64,000 nucleotides of DNA from the NCBI RefSeq assembly GCF_000812865.1, contig NZ_JSYL01000007.1, positions 62,001 to 126,000 of the forward strand, read 5' to 3'. Origin of the DNA: Kaistella jeonii. GTDB taxonomy: Bacteria > Bacteroidota > Bacteroidia > Flavobacteriales > Weeksellaceae. Numbering within the stretch: position 1 is the first letter of the stretch; each line of letters starts with the position of its first letter. Below the pieces are notes generated by a model. That model made no database searches. It was not told the DNA's origin and saw only the letters and a program-made list of their open reading frames with translations. Below are positions 8,785 to 16,724 of this stretch, piece after piece. The translations under genes were made by a program, and so were the position numbers.

Positions 8785-8937
8785 TTATTTCACAGGCACT
8801 TTTTCCCCTAAACTCATTTGAGCAAGTAATTCAGGAAAATACAACATGAGTATAAAATAGAAAATAATTAACAATACAATTACTGAAATTGAAGCTATAA
8901 CAACTGGTCCCGGTGTATTTTTTTTTGAAGATTCCAT
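8785..8937 (-). CDS. 50-residue single-span membrane protein
   Basis: An ATG at 8937 opens a 50-codon frame ending TAA at 8785. The product has a short polar N-terminus (MESSKKNTPGP), one long hydrophobic helix of about 24 residues (about 11-34), and the tail PELLAQMSLGEKVPVK. The high hydrophobicity and clean single-span topology make it a plausible real small membrane protein. It lies on the same strand as the DUF1684 gene that ends 55 bases upstream. I do not recognise a family. It could be a subunit or modulator of a larger membrane protein; nothing nearby identifies a partner. Confidence 0.5.
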   Translation of the reverse strand: MESSKKNTPGPVVIASISVIVLLIIFYFILMLYFPELLAQMSLGEKVPVK

Positions 8938-8992
8938 GATTTGCAATTTTTAAGTTGCTTTTGAAAGAGCTATTTTTGTGCCATTAAAAAAA

Positions 8993-9610
8993 TTAATGAT
9001 GATAAGTATCTTCATATTTTACTCCTGCTTTTATTTTTATCAGTAAAAAATTTTCCTTAGGAACTATCGGACAATTATAATCGTAAGCATTATACGCACA
9101 GAAAGGTTGGTAAGATTGGTTGAAGTCGATGATTATTTCTCCGGCTTTCGGAATTCTTAAATCCAAATATTTTCCGCCACCGTAGGTTTCTTTTCCGTTG
9201 GTTACATCGCGGAAAGGAAGAAAGAGATAATCCTCGAAACCTTCTTTTTTACTTAAATTCAAACTCTGATAAATAGATAAAGTGTAAGTTTTTCCATCTA
9301 AGTTAAAAGTAGCTTTCCCAAATTCGATATAAGGTTGAGTTCGTCCTGAAGAAGTTGGAAGTTTAAAAGCAATCGCATTTTCGCTCTTCGTAAATATTGC
9401 TTTAACACGATATTTTAAATCTATAGGAAAGAAAGGATGTCTTTTGAAATTGGTGAAATTGCTTCCTCTTAAAGGCGTTTCTTTCGGATTTTTATATTCA
9501 GCATTCAACTCTTTCTGGAATTTTTTAATCTCAGATATTTCTTTCTTCTGTGCTTGTGAAAAAGAAAATATCAAAAGGGTGAATAAAACTAAAATTTGGC
9601 GAGGCTTCAT
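8993..9610 (-). CDS. DUF1684 family exported protein
   Basis: The 205-residue protein has a signal peptide (MKPRQILVLFTLLIFSFSQA) and the DUF1684 hallmarks: a region ending in GKTYTLSIYQS, then FLPFRDVTNGKETYGGGKYLDL, and the diagnostic IDFNQSYQPFCAYNAYDYNCPIV near residues 160-182. DUF1684 proteins are found across bacteria and archaea with no established activity; the conserved Asp, Tyr, Cys and Pro residues suggest a binding pocket. The start overlaps the stop of the upstream lipoprotein gene by four bases, so the two are probably co-translated. The protein is expected in the periplasm. Confidence 0.85.
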   Translation of the reverse strand: MKPRQILVLFTLLIFSFSQAQKKEISEIKKFQKELNAEYKNPKETPLRGSNFTNFKRHPFFPIDLKYRVKAIFTKSENAIAFKLPTSSGRTQPYIEFGKATFNLDGKTYTLSIYQSLNLSKKEGFEDYLFLPFRDVTNGKETYGGGKYLDLRIPKAGEIIIDFNQSYQPFCAYNAYDYNCPIVPKENFLLIKIKAGVKYEDTYHH

Positions 9611-10068
9611 TTTTTATAATATTTTTTTCGGACTGTTTCGTAATAATTTTCATCTGTAGAAATATAAAAAGGAAGTTCAACATAATTCTGATCCCGATAC
9701 ATTCCAAGATGAAGATAATACTGCGTTTGAATTTTTTCCTGTTTAATTTTAAAATTAAAAACATCCAGAAAATCCTTCGGAGAATTATTAGTATGAACAG
9801 AAACTAATTTTTCGACCGTCACTTTTCCGTTGATTCGGTCGATTCTTTCGCAGGTTTTTTTAATGGAATCGGAAGAAAGTTTAAGTTGAAACCTCTTTGA
9901 AATATTAAAACCTCTAATTTCAGAATGATCTTTATCACTGCATTTTTTTAGAAAGGTTTGTGCAAAGTTCTGTGCGATCTGTTTTCTTTCTGAACTAATA
10001 GAACTCAGCGAAACCGTACTGTTACGAGAATTACAATTCACCAAAAACAACGATATGATAAGAAGCAA
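9607..10068 (-). CDS. putative lipoprotein with a shifted start (possible frameshift)
   Basis: The open frame gives 153 residues beginning at a TTG (LLLIISLFLVNCNSRN), with the lipobox LVNC near residue 12, so the mature protein should be lipid-anchored. The best upstream ATG (10080-10082) is out of frame by one base, separated by a run of seven A. With eight A the product would start MKKNYLLLIISLFLVNC, a textbook lipoprotein signal. The gene may therefore be frameshifted at a homopolymer, phase-variable, mis-sequenced, or started at TTG. The rest is polar and unrecognised, ending YYETVRKKYYKK. It overlaps the DUF1684 gene by four bases. Confidence 0.6.
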   Translation of the reverse strand: MLLIISLFLVNCNSRNSTVSLSSISSERKQIAQNFAQTFLKKCSDKDHSEIRGFNISKRFQLKLSSDSIKKTCERIDRINGKVTVEKLVSVHTNNSPKDFLDVFNFKIKQEKIQTQYYLHLGMYRDQNYVELPFYISTDENYYETVRKKYYKK

Positions 10069-10084
10069 GTAATTTTTTTCATAA

Positions 10085-10474
10085 TTAAGTTAGTTTTACC
10101 CGATACACATCAGTACCATTTCTTTTAATATTTTTTACCAGAAAACCTCCTTCTTCCGGAATCACTTCCTGAAGATCAAACGTTTTACATTCCTTTGGTA
10201 AACCGCTAAAAATAAGCGTAAACCAAAAATCCTTAAAAGGAGGAACCTCTGTCCAGTAAGGAAAAAGCGAGATATTTTCGTGATGAATCAAACTACTTTT
10301 ATGATCTAAACTGTCATCGATTAAATAAGTAGATTTCCAGATTCTGATCAAACTACCTTCAAAAAAAGTTGCCGGAAAACAGCAGTGAACAATTACTTGC
10401 TTTTCTTCCTCCACCTTTGGTTGGAGAGATTGCAGTACTTCCTGGATGATTTCAGGTTTGGTGATTGTTGCCAT
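10085..10474 (-). CDS. conserved hypothetical protein, 129 aa
   Basis: This 129-residue protein has no signal peptide or membrane span. The N-terminal half is helical (PEIIQEVLQSLQPKVEEEKQ). The rest is mixed, with aromatic-rich stretches (FPYWTEVPPFKDFWFTLIFSGL) and the beta-rich end GGFLVKNIKRNGTDVYRVKL. I do not recognise a family. It lies between Mqo and the lipoprotein gene on the same strand. The 73 bases upstream contain repeats of TAATGAGTAAT, so it may have its own promoter. Likely cytoplasmic. Confidence 0.6.
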   Translation of the reverse strand: MATITKPEIIQEVLQSLQPKVEEEKQVIVHCCFPATFFEGSLIRIWKSTYLIDDSLDHKSSLIHHENISLFPYWTEVPPFKDFWFTLIFSGLPKECKTFDLQEVIPEEGGFLVKNIKRNGTDVYRVKLT

Positions 10475-10547
10475 TTGTTGATGAGTAATGAGTAATCCGT
10501 AATGAGTAATAAACTTTTTCTGATCGCTTATTACTTATTGCTTATTT

Positions 10548-12053
10548 TTAATATTCCAGTTCTAGTTTTTCTTTCGTATAATTTCTAACTTTTTCGGCAA
10601 GATCCTTATTTTCAGATAGTTTCTGACCATAAGAAGGAATTATTTCCAGGAGTTTTTCTTTCCATTCATTTTCTAACTGATGTGGAAAATATTTTTCTAT
10701 CACCTGCATCATCGCAAAAACTGCTGTGGAAGCACCTGGAGAAGCTCCCAAAAGTGAAGCAATGGTCCCATTTTTGTTCACAACAACTTCTGTCCCAAAT
10801 TCTAATTTTCCACCCAATTTGTCATCCTTCTTAATGATTTGGACCCGTTGCCCAGCAATTTTTAAATCCCAGTCTTCTTCTTTCGCATCTTTTACAAACT
10901 CCCTTAAATGCTGAATTCTTTGCGCTTTCGTCATCGCAACTTGTCTCACCAAATATTGGGTTAAAGGTAAATTATGCCACCAAGCTCCGAACAGAGAGCG
11001 AATATTTTTAAAATTAATGCTTTCAGGAAGATCTAGGTAACTTCCTTCTTTCAAAAATTTGGTAGAAAAACCTGCAAAGGGACCGAAAAGCAGGGCTTTT
11101 TTTCCATCAATAATTCTTAAATCTAAGTGTGGAACGCTCATTGGTGGTGCATCAACTGTTGCCTGGGTATAAACTTTCGCATGATGTTGCGCAATTAACT
11201 CAGGATTATAGGTAACGAGCCATTCCCCAGAAACTGGAAAACCGCCGTATCCTGCACTTTCAGAAATATCTGAACTGTCGAGAAGCGGCAATGCGTAACC
11301 ACCTGCTCCAATAAATACGAAATCTGCGTGAACGTCTTGCTTATGATTATGAAGGCGGTCTTTAATTTTTATATTCCAACTTCCATCCGCCAGAAGATCT
11401 AAATCTTTTGCTTCATGGTACAGGAAAATTTCTACATTGGAACCATCCGCCAAAAATCTGCCCATCTTTCTGGTTAATGTTCCGAAATTCACATCAGTTC
11501 CTAAATCCATTTTCGTTGCGGCAAGAACTTCATTATCTTTTCTTTTGCTCATGATGAGCGGAATCCATTCTCTTAACTGGTCATGATCGGTAGAAAATTT
11601 CATTCCTTCGAAGAGGTTTGACTTTATCATTTTCTCATGACGTTTTCGTAAAAATTCAGAATCACTTTTCCCAAAAACCAAACTCATGTGTGGACAGGAA
11701 TTAATGAAATTTTTGGGTTCGTCGATATAATTTTTCTGAATGAGATAAGACCAAAATTGTTTTGAAATTTCAAACTGTTCCGCAATATTTTCTGCTTTTG
11801 AAATATCGATGGTTCCATCTTCTTTTTCTACCGTATAATTAAGTTCGCAAAAAGCAGAATGACCTGTCCCAGCATTGTTCCAGGCGGAAGAACTTTCACT
11901 GGCTAATCTTCCGAGACGTTCAAAAATGGCAATCTGAAGATTAGGATCAAATTCGTGAAGAAGTGTTGCGAGTGTGGCACTCATAATTCCGCCGCCAATG
12001 AGGACAACATCATATTTTGGTTTTGGCGTTCTTTTACTGAGGATATCTGGCAT
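10548..12053 (-). CDS. mqo: malate:quinone oxidoreductase
   Basis: Mqo is a peripheral membrane flavoprotein that oxidises malate to oxaloacetate and passes electrons to quinone, bypassing soluble malate dehydrogenase. The 501-residue protein has the expected length. Its FAD site is DVVLIGGGIMSATLATLLHEF at residues about 15-35. The family stretches SSSAWNNAGTGHSAFCELNYT, GTDVNFGTLTR and FGPFAGFSTKFLKEGS are all present, as is the C-terminal LLGASPGASTAVFAMM. The start codon at 12053 places the Rossmann fold correctly. The HlyIII gene lies upstream on the same strand with 37 bases between, so the two may share a transcript. Confidence 0.96.
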   Translation of the reverse strand: MPDILSKRTPKPKYDVVLIGGGIMSATLATLLHEFDPNLQIAIFERLGRLASESSSAWNNAGTGHSAFCELNYTVEKEDGTIDISKAENIAEQFEISKQFWSYLIQKNYIDEPKNFINSCPHMSLVFGKSDSEFLRKRHEKMIKSNLFEGMKFSTDHDQLREWIPLIMSKRKDNEVLAATKMDLGTDVNFGTLTRKMGRFLADGSNVEIFLYHEAKDLDLLADGSWNIKIKDRLHNHKQDVHADFVFIGAGGYALPLLDSSDISESAGYGGFPVSGEWLVTYNPELIAQHHAKVYTQATVDAPPMSVPHLDLRIIDGKKALLFGPFAGFSTKFLKEGSYLDLPESINFKNIRSLFGAWWHNLPLTQYLVRQVAMTKAQRIQHLREFVKDAKEEDWDLKIAGQRVQIIKKDDKLGGKLEFGTEVVVNKNGTIASLLGASPGASTAVFAMMQVIEKYFPHQLENEWKEKLLEIIPSYGQKLSENKDLAEKVRNYTKEKLELEY

Positions 12054-12090
12054 ATTGATAATTTAGAATTACGAATTTCGATAAAAGGTA

Positions 12091-12768
12091 TTAAATATGC
12101 GTCGCAGCAAGAGGAACCACATAAAAATAAACAGAAATAAAATGGCAGAAAGTTCCCAGCAAAACAAAAAGATGGAATATCGCATGATTTAATTTCAGCT
12201 TATCAATACTATATAAAATAGCACCTAAAGTATAAGCAACTCCGCCAGAAATCAACCAAATAATTCCGTTAAAATCAAGTTGTTGCAGGAGACTTTTAAA
12301 ACTGAAAATAATCAGCCAACCCATTGCGACATAAAGAACAGTCGATAAAATATTGAATCTGCCTGTAAAGAAAATTTTAAAAATAATGCCCACAAATGCG
12401 ATGCTCCAAACGATGGAAAAAATGGTGTAACCTTCTGCTCCATTCAGAGAAACCAAAACAAAAGGGGTATAACTTCCTGCAATTAAAACATAAATAGCGG
12501 CATGATCGACAATGTTCATCCGATATCGTATTTTGGGACTTTTTGAATAATGATACAGTGTTGATGCTGAATATAATACCACCATACTCAAACCAAAAAC
12601 AGGAAAACTGATCATTGCCCAAATATTTTCTAAATCGATTGCACGAAAAATCAATAAAACCATCGCCACCACACTCATCAGCAAGCCGATGAAATGTGAC
12701 CAAACATTTAACTTTTCTTCTAAAGCCGAATAGGTATGAACGATATATTGTTTTTCAGTTTTCATCAA
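12091..12768 (-). CDS. hemolysin III / PAQR-type membrane protein
   Basis: This 225-residue integral membrane protein has about seven hydrophobic segments. It has the HlyIII/PAQR signature residues: an early serine-histidine stretch (EEKLNVWSHFIGLL), SASTLYHYSKSPKIRYRMNIVDHAAIYVLIAGSYTP in the middle, and NHAIFHLFVLLGTFCHFISVYFYV near the end. The conserved Asp and His residues probably bind zinc, as in adiponectin-receptor relatives. Bacterial members are linked to membrane lipid homeostasis more than to haemolysis. The start overlaps the stop of gpsA by four bases, so the pair is translationally coupled. Confidence 0.9.
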   Translation of the reverse strand: MMKTEKQYIVHTYSALEEKLNVWSHFIGLLMSVVAMVLLIFRAIDLENIWAMISFPVFGLSMVVLYSASTLYHYSKSPKIRYRMNIVDHAAIYVLIAGSYTPFVLVSLNGAEGYTIFSIVWSIAFVGIIFKIFFTGRFNILSTVLYVAMGWLIIFSFKSLLQQLDFNGIIWLISGGVAYTLGAILYSIDKLKLNHAIFHLFVLLGTFCHFISVYFYVVPLAATHI

Positions 12769-13772
12769 TTCAGTATTCCTGTTAATTTTTTGTATTGCTT
12801 TTCTGCGTTTTTTTCCTCATACAAAATACTGTAAATGATGTCGATAATCGGCGTTTTTAATTTTTTATCTTTGGATGTTTTGTAAATCGAATCTGCAGCA
12901 TAATATCCTTCAGCAATCATATTCATCGACTGAATAGCAGATTTTACGGTATATCCTTTTCCTATTAAATTTCCCAAATTGCGGTTCCGGGAAAAAAGTG
13001 AATACGCCGTAACGAGTAAATCTCCGAGATAAGCACTTTCATTAACATCTCTTGGCGTTTCGTGGATTCCCTCTAAGAAAACCTCCATTTCGCGGATTGC
13101 GTTGGTTACAAAAACCGCCGTAAAGTTATCGCCATAACCTAGACCGCTTGCAATACCGGCTCCGATGGCATAAATATTTTTCAGGATTGCGCTGTATTCG
13201 TTCCCCATGACATCACAACTGGAGTTCACTTTAATAAAATGCGAGGAAAAAAGATCATGCAAAATCTTCTGATTTTCTGCTGTGGAAGCGATCGTTAAAT
13301 AAGAAAGTCTTTCCATCGCAACTTCTTCCGCGTGACAAGGTCCTGCGATGACTGCCTGATTTTTAAAATCTATTTTGAATTCATCATGCAAATAATTGGC
13401 AACAACATCATTCACTTTCGGCACGATCCCTTTGATGGCGGAAACAAACATTTTCCCCGAATAATCACAAGTCATCTTATCTAAACTTTCCGATAAATAA
13501 ATGGAAGGTGTTGCTAAAACTACAATATCACAAGCCGAAACCAGTTCATTAACATTTGTAGTTATTGCTAAATTTTTAACATTAAAATTGACCGCCGTCA
13601 GATAAGTTGGATTGTGATGACGAAGCTCGATGGCTCCTTTCACAAATTCGTTTCGAACACACCAATGCACGACTTTGCAGTTTTCGGTGAGCATTTTCAC
13701 AATCGCTGTTGCAAAACTTCCGCTTCCTATTACTCCAACCACTTTATCGTCGATTTGATCTTTATTTGCCAT
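12765..13772 (-). CDS. gpsA: glycerol-3-phosphate dehydrogenase [NAD(P)+]
   Basis: GpsA reduces dihydroxyacetone phosphate to sn-glycerol-3-phosphate, the backbone of phospholipids. The Rossmann motif VVGVIGSGSFATAIVKML sits at the N-terminus. The conserved FVSAIKGIVP, GPCHAEEVA and AILKNIYAIGAGIASGLGYGDN with the catalytic lysine follow, and RNRNLG lies in the C-terminal domain. The open frame extends further upstream, but the ATG at 13772 (MANKDQIDDK) is chosen: it gives 335 residues, the family's usual length, and follows a perfect -10 element at 13790-13797. The stop overlaps the HlyIII start by four bases. Confidence 0.94.
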   Translation of the reverse strand: MANKDQIDDKVVGVIGSGSFATAIVKMLTENCKVVHWCVRNEFVKGAIELRHHNPTYLTAVNFNVKNLAITTNVNELVSACDIVVLATPSIYLSESLDKMTCDYSGKMFVSAIKGIVPKVNDVVANYLHDEFKIDFKNQAVIAGPCHAEEVAMERLSYLTIASTAENQKILHDLFSSHFIKVNSSCDVMGNEYSAILKNIYAIGAGIASGLGYGDNFTAVFVTNAIREMEVFLEGIHETPRDVNESAYLGDLLVTAYSLFSRNRNLGNLIGKGYTVKSAIQSMNMIAEGYYAADSIYKTSKDKKLKTPIIDIIYSILYEEKNAEKQYKKLTGILN

Positions 13773-13789
13773 AATAATTACTTCAAATA

Positions 13790-13797
13790 CAAAGATA
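13790..13797 (-). promoter_or_regulatory. -10 element of the gpsA-hlyIII operon
   Basis: The minus strand reads TATCTTTG, an exact TANNTTTG match 17 bases upstream of the chosen gpsA ATG. It supports the shorter start. Confidence 0.65.
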
Positions 13798-13828
13798 CAA
13801 ATTAGAATCATTTTTAGTGAAAATAAAA

Positions 13829-13850
13829 AGACACTCATTGCAGAGTGTCT
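13829..13850 (-). terminator. Rho-independent terminator after the 13866-15317 gene
   Basis: AGACACTC and GAGTGTCT form a perfect eight-pair stem with a six-base loop. The minus strand continues TTTTTATTTT. Confidence 0.85.
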
Positions 13851-13865
13851 CATTTAATTTTCCTT

Positions 13866-15317
13866 TTAGTTACGGCATTCTCCGTATTCTTTTGCGATCT
13901 GTATTAAGTCATCAATTTCTCTAATATTAAAACTATTATTTTTAATGTCTGCAACAACTGATTTACAGTCTTTAAGATATTCAGCAAGTCTTGCGCCGTC
14001 TTTGTCGGATGAATTTCGATCTAACATAAGAGCTTTTGGATCCTTCTCTATTTTAACGACCAATTTTTCCTTTTCAACAGGATCCTGGAAAACAGATATT
14101 CCGCGGCCTTTATATAACAATTCGTAATAATAGGAATTATTAAAACTTAGAGAGTTTAAATTCTGAAGTTTTTTCATGGCTTCTCCTTTCACATCCAAAC
14201 CATAATAACAAGTTTCGCCTGTATTTGTTTTCACACAAAACTGCGCTCCTGTAGAAGCGTTGATCGTTTTGCTTCTTGGCTGATTTTTCTCATTAAGATA
14301 TTTCACGATGACAACTTGACCGAACTTATCGGCAACTTCCGTTGGCAAAACCTCTCCTGTATTGTTTACATCTAGCTGCTGGAAATAAACCGTTACGTTC
14401 CCTTCTGTTTTTGTACCATTTTTTTCGATAACAAATCCGGGAATTCCATATAAATTGACTGAGCGCTGTTTTGCATCATCAATTCTCGCTACTCTTACTT
14501 TTTCGTTATCATTTTTTGCTTGGTGAGCAAGCATATATCCTTCTGCCATTACTCTAGTCACTAATTCCTGCGCAAAAAATTTGTTGGATGGCGTATACAT
14601 TTCCTTTGAATTATAAAAGAATTTTTTTCCATCATAAGTATTCACTTCATATTTACGGTGGCCGTCTTTCGATTCTTTTACCGATGCTACCAAAGTTCCG
14701 TCTAAATCATAAATAGAAACGCAGCTTTTACTATCAAACGCGCTACATGGAATCATATTAATTCTACCTATAATTTTTGCTGCACTACCAAAAGTACTCG
14801 CAATAATTTCGTTCGTATTGGTTATTTTGGGGTTAAAGTTTGCAGTGATTCCATTTATTTTTGAATTGATCTCTCCTGCATCTGTTTTCGCTTGAACAGC
14901 GATATCAGAAAATGTTCCAGTCCCTTTTTCATAGATCTTATCCAATGCATTGGTATCAATTCCCTGGCTTGTGAATACATTGTATTTTACAGCTAAACCA
15001 TGCGTTATAATACGTTCTGAATTTAAAGAAGTCACTAAAACTTCATAGGGAATTTCGCCTTTTTTAGTACCGTCTGCTGATTGCACGATTAAATAATACA
15101 GTGGATCGGGAGAAGTAGATTGCATAATTCCTTTAAAATCTACCTGGAAAATTTTTTCACCATTCAATTTTGAATATTCATAATGGTCGCGATAAGGATT
15201 TTTCACGATCGCTACTGGAACATTATTTAAAAGCACCTGTTCTTTTTTAATTTTAACATCCTGGGAAAAAATTGTAATTGAGATAAATAGTAAGACAAAA
15301 AGTAGCTGTTTCTTCAT
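13866..15317 (-). CDS. exported protein of unknown function, 483 aa
   Basis: From the ATG at 15317 the product begins MKKQLLFVLLFISITIFSQD, a clear signal peptide. The mature part is hydrophilic and mostly beta-rich (DVKIKKEQVLLNNVPVAIVK, YEYSKLNGEKIFQVDFKG), with a lysine-rich C-terminal domain and a last-residue region with cysteines (LKDCKSVVADI, AKEYGECRN). I do not recognise a family, and no T9SS tail is present. It is expected to be periplasmic or attached to the outer membrane. A TTG start further upstream would overlap the likely promoter and is rejected. The gene is monocistronic, ending at a strong terminator before gpsA. Confidence 0.75.
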   Translation of the reverse strand: MKKQLLFVLLFISITIFSQDVKIKKEQVLLNNVPVAIVKNPYRDHYEYSKLNGEKIFQVDFKGIMQSTSPDPLYYLIVQSADGTKKGEIPYEVLVTSLNSERIITHGLAVKYNVFTSQGIDTNALDKIYEKGTGTFSDIAVQAKTDAGEINSKINGITANFNPKITNTNEIIASTFGSAAKIIGRINMIPCSAFDSKSCVSIYDLDGTLVASVKESKDGHRKYEVNTYDGKKFFYNSKEMYTPSNKFFAQELVTRVMAEGYMLAHQAKNDNEKVRVARIDDAKQRSVNLYGIPGFVIEKNGTKTEGNVTVYFQQLDVNNTGEVLPTEVADKFGQVVIVKYLNEKNQPRSKTINASTGAQFCVKTNTGETCYYGLDVKGEAMKKLQNLNSLSFNNSYYYELLYKGRGISVFQDPVEKEKLVVKIEKDPKALMLDRNSSDKDGARLAEYLKDCKSVVADIKNNSFNIREIDDLIQIAKEYGECRN

Positions 15318-15504
15318 AATTTTTTTTTGCAAGATACAATATTAAACAAGGTAGAAATCCAAGATATAAAAGACAAAACATTAATAGAAAGAAGATTAAA
15401 TAAAAGTATTCCATTCGACTTTTGAACAAAAATGAAAGAAATCGTTTAATTAAGCCCTACGTTAAAGTTTTTATAAAATTAATTACTTAAAGATAATTTT
15501 TTAT

Positions 15505-15512
15505 TAGTTTTG
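15505..15512 (+). promoter_or_regulatory. -10 element of the M23 peptidase gene
   Basis: TAGTTTTG matches TANNTTTG and lies 42 bases upstream of the ATG at 15555. Confidence 0.5.
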
Positions 15513-15554
15513 CAAACCAAAATTCATAAAAATTTGTAATTCAACAAGATAAGA

Positions 15555-16472
15555 ATGAAGAACTTTTTAAGCAAAAAGAAAAACACAAACCTACTTTTGG
15601 GAGCTTTACTACTGCTGGTTTTCGGACAAGCTCTTTATATAGGAAAGCTTTTCTCTGAGAAAAACAATAAAAATTACGAAGTCAATTTAGTACAGATCAA
15701 CACTCAAAAAGACAGCATCGATTATTCTGAAATGCGCAAAGATCTTGTTTTGGTGGATCATACGGTTAGAGAACTCAATTCTTTTCTGGCTTCTAAAAAT
15801 ATTTCGGATGAAAAGATTGCAACACTTGCTCAAGACAGCCTTTCAGATGCAGTGTACTTATCAAAACAGAGCAATCGTTACAGCAAGTATTTAGTCGATC
15901 TACAAAATAAGCTGCAGCAAGTTCCGCTCGGAATTCCTACAGATGGTTATATTTCTTCTAATTTCGGGAAGAGAGTTAATCCAATTCCTTTCAGAAATGT
16001 TCTACTCGCTTCGGTTGGTAATACAAAGCCTGTCGCAAAAGCAACTCCACAAAACGTTGAAGTGAAAGACAGTCTGGGAAATGTCGTAAAAAAAGTTTTA
16101 CCAAATTCTCCTGAAAATTCTCTTGCAGAAAAAAACAATCCACCGGCAGAAGCAGATCAAATTCAGTTTCATAAAGGATTGGATATTGCCGTTCCTTATG
16201 GATCGGATGTTCGCGGTGCAGCAAAAGGAACTGTCATTTTCGCTGGGGTAAAAGGAGGTTACGGAAACTGCGTGATTATTTCTCACGGAAATGGTTTAGC
16301 GACTCTTTATGGACATTTATCGCAGATTTTAGTGAAAGCAAATGATCTCGTGAATGTAAATCAAGTCATCGCGAAATCAGGAAATACAGGCCGTTCAACA
16401 GGTCCTCATCTTCACTATGAAGTTCATAAAAATAATACGCCGGTGAACCCGAAATTGTTTATGAATATTTAA
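15555..16472 (+). CDS. M23 family metallopeptidase (membrane-anchored)
   Basis: M23 enzymes cut peptide cross-links in peptidoglycan or act as regulators of amidases. The 305-residue protein has an uncleaved signal anchor (LLLGALLLLVFGQALYIGKL, about residues 13-32), a short coiled region, and a C-terminal LytM domain. The domain begins GYISSNFGKRVNP with the first zinc ligand region. It then has FHKGLDIAVPYGSDVRGAAKG (zinc-ligand His and Asp), YGHLSQI and the HLHYEV motif with the last ligands. The catalytic set appears complete. An insertion of about 55 polar residues lies between GKRVNPIPF and FHKGLD. It should act in the periplasm during growth or division. A terminator follows. Confidence 0.92.
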   Translation: MKNFLSKKKNTNLLLGALLLLVFGQALYIGKLFSEKNNKNYEVNLVQINTQKDSIDYSEMRKDLVLVDHTVRELNSFLASKNISDEKIATLAQDSLSDAVYLSKQSNRYSKYLVDLQNKLQQVPLGIPTDGYISSNFGKRVNPIPFRNVLLASVGNTKPVAKATPQNVEVKDSLGNVVKKVLPNSPENSLAEKNNPPAEADQIQFHKGLDIAVPYGSDVRGAAKGTVIFAGVKGGYGNCVIISHGNGLATLYGHLSQILVKANDLVNVNQVIAKSGNTGRSTGPHLHYEVHKNNTPVNPKLFMNI

Positions 16473-16494
16473 ATAAATAACTTTATAATATTCG

Positions 16495-16525
16495 CGCTTC
16501 TGAATTTTTTCAGGAGCGTTTTTTT
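16495..16525 (+). terminator. Rho-independent terminator after the M23 gene
   Basis: CGCTTCTGA (16495-16503) pairs with TCAGGAGCG (16510-16518), with one wobble pair, and is followed by seven T. Confidence 0.8.
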
Positions 16526-16549
16526 GTGTTGAAAACTTAAAGGAGTTAA

Positions 16550-16612
16550 AATTTTTACCATTAAGATTAAATGAAGACTTTAAGAGAATTAAGATTTCCT
16601 TCGGAAATTAAA
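16550..16612. repeat. Dispersed intergenic repeat, copy 1 (left of topB)
   Basis: The sequence ACCATTAAGATTAAATGAAG continues to CGGAAATTAAA and matches 18891-18954 with small differences. The two copies flank the topoisomerase gene in the same orientation. Confidence 0.6.
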
Positions 16613-16724
16613 AGCAAAATGCTTTTAATTTTTTTGAAGGATTTTATTCAATAAAAAAATGATTCGCCTTATGTGAAAAAATTTACTCAAATTTGTAGCA
16701 CGTCTAGAAAATGAAGTTTGAACT

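Noticed and set aside
13773-13853. Upstream extension of gpsA (27 extra residues)
   Set aside because: It crosses the -10 element at 13790-13797 and the upstream gene's terminator, and makes the enzyme longer than the family.
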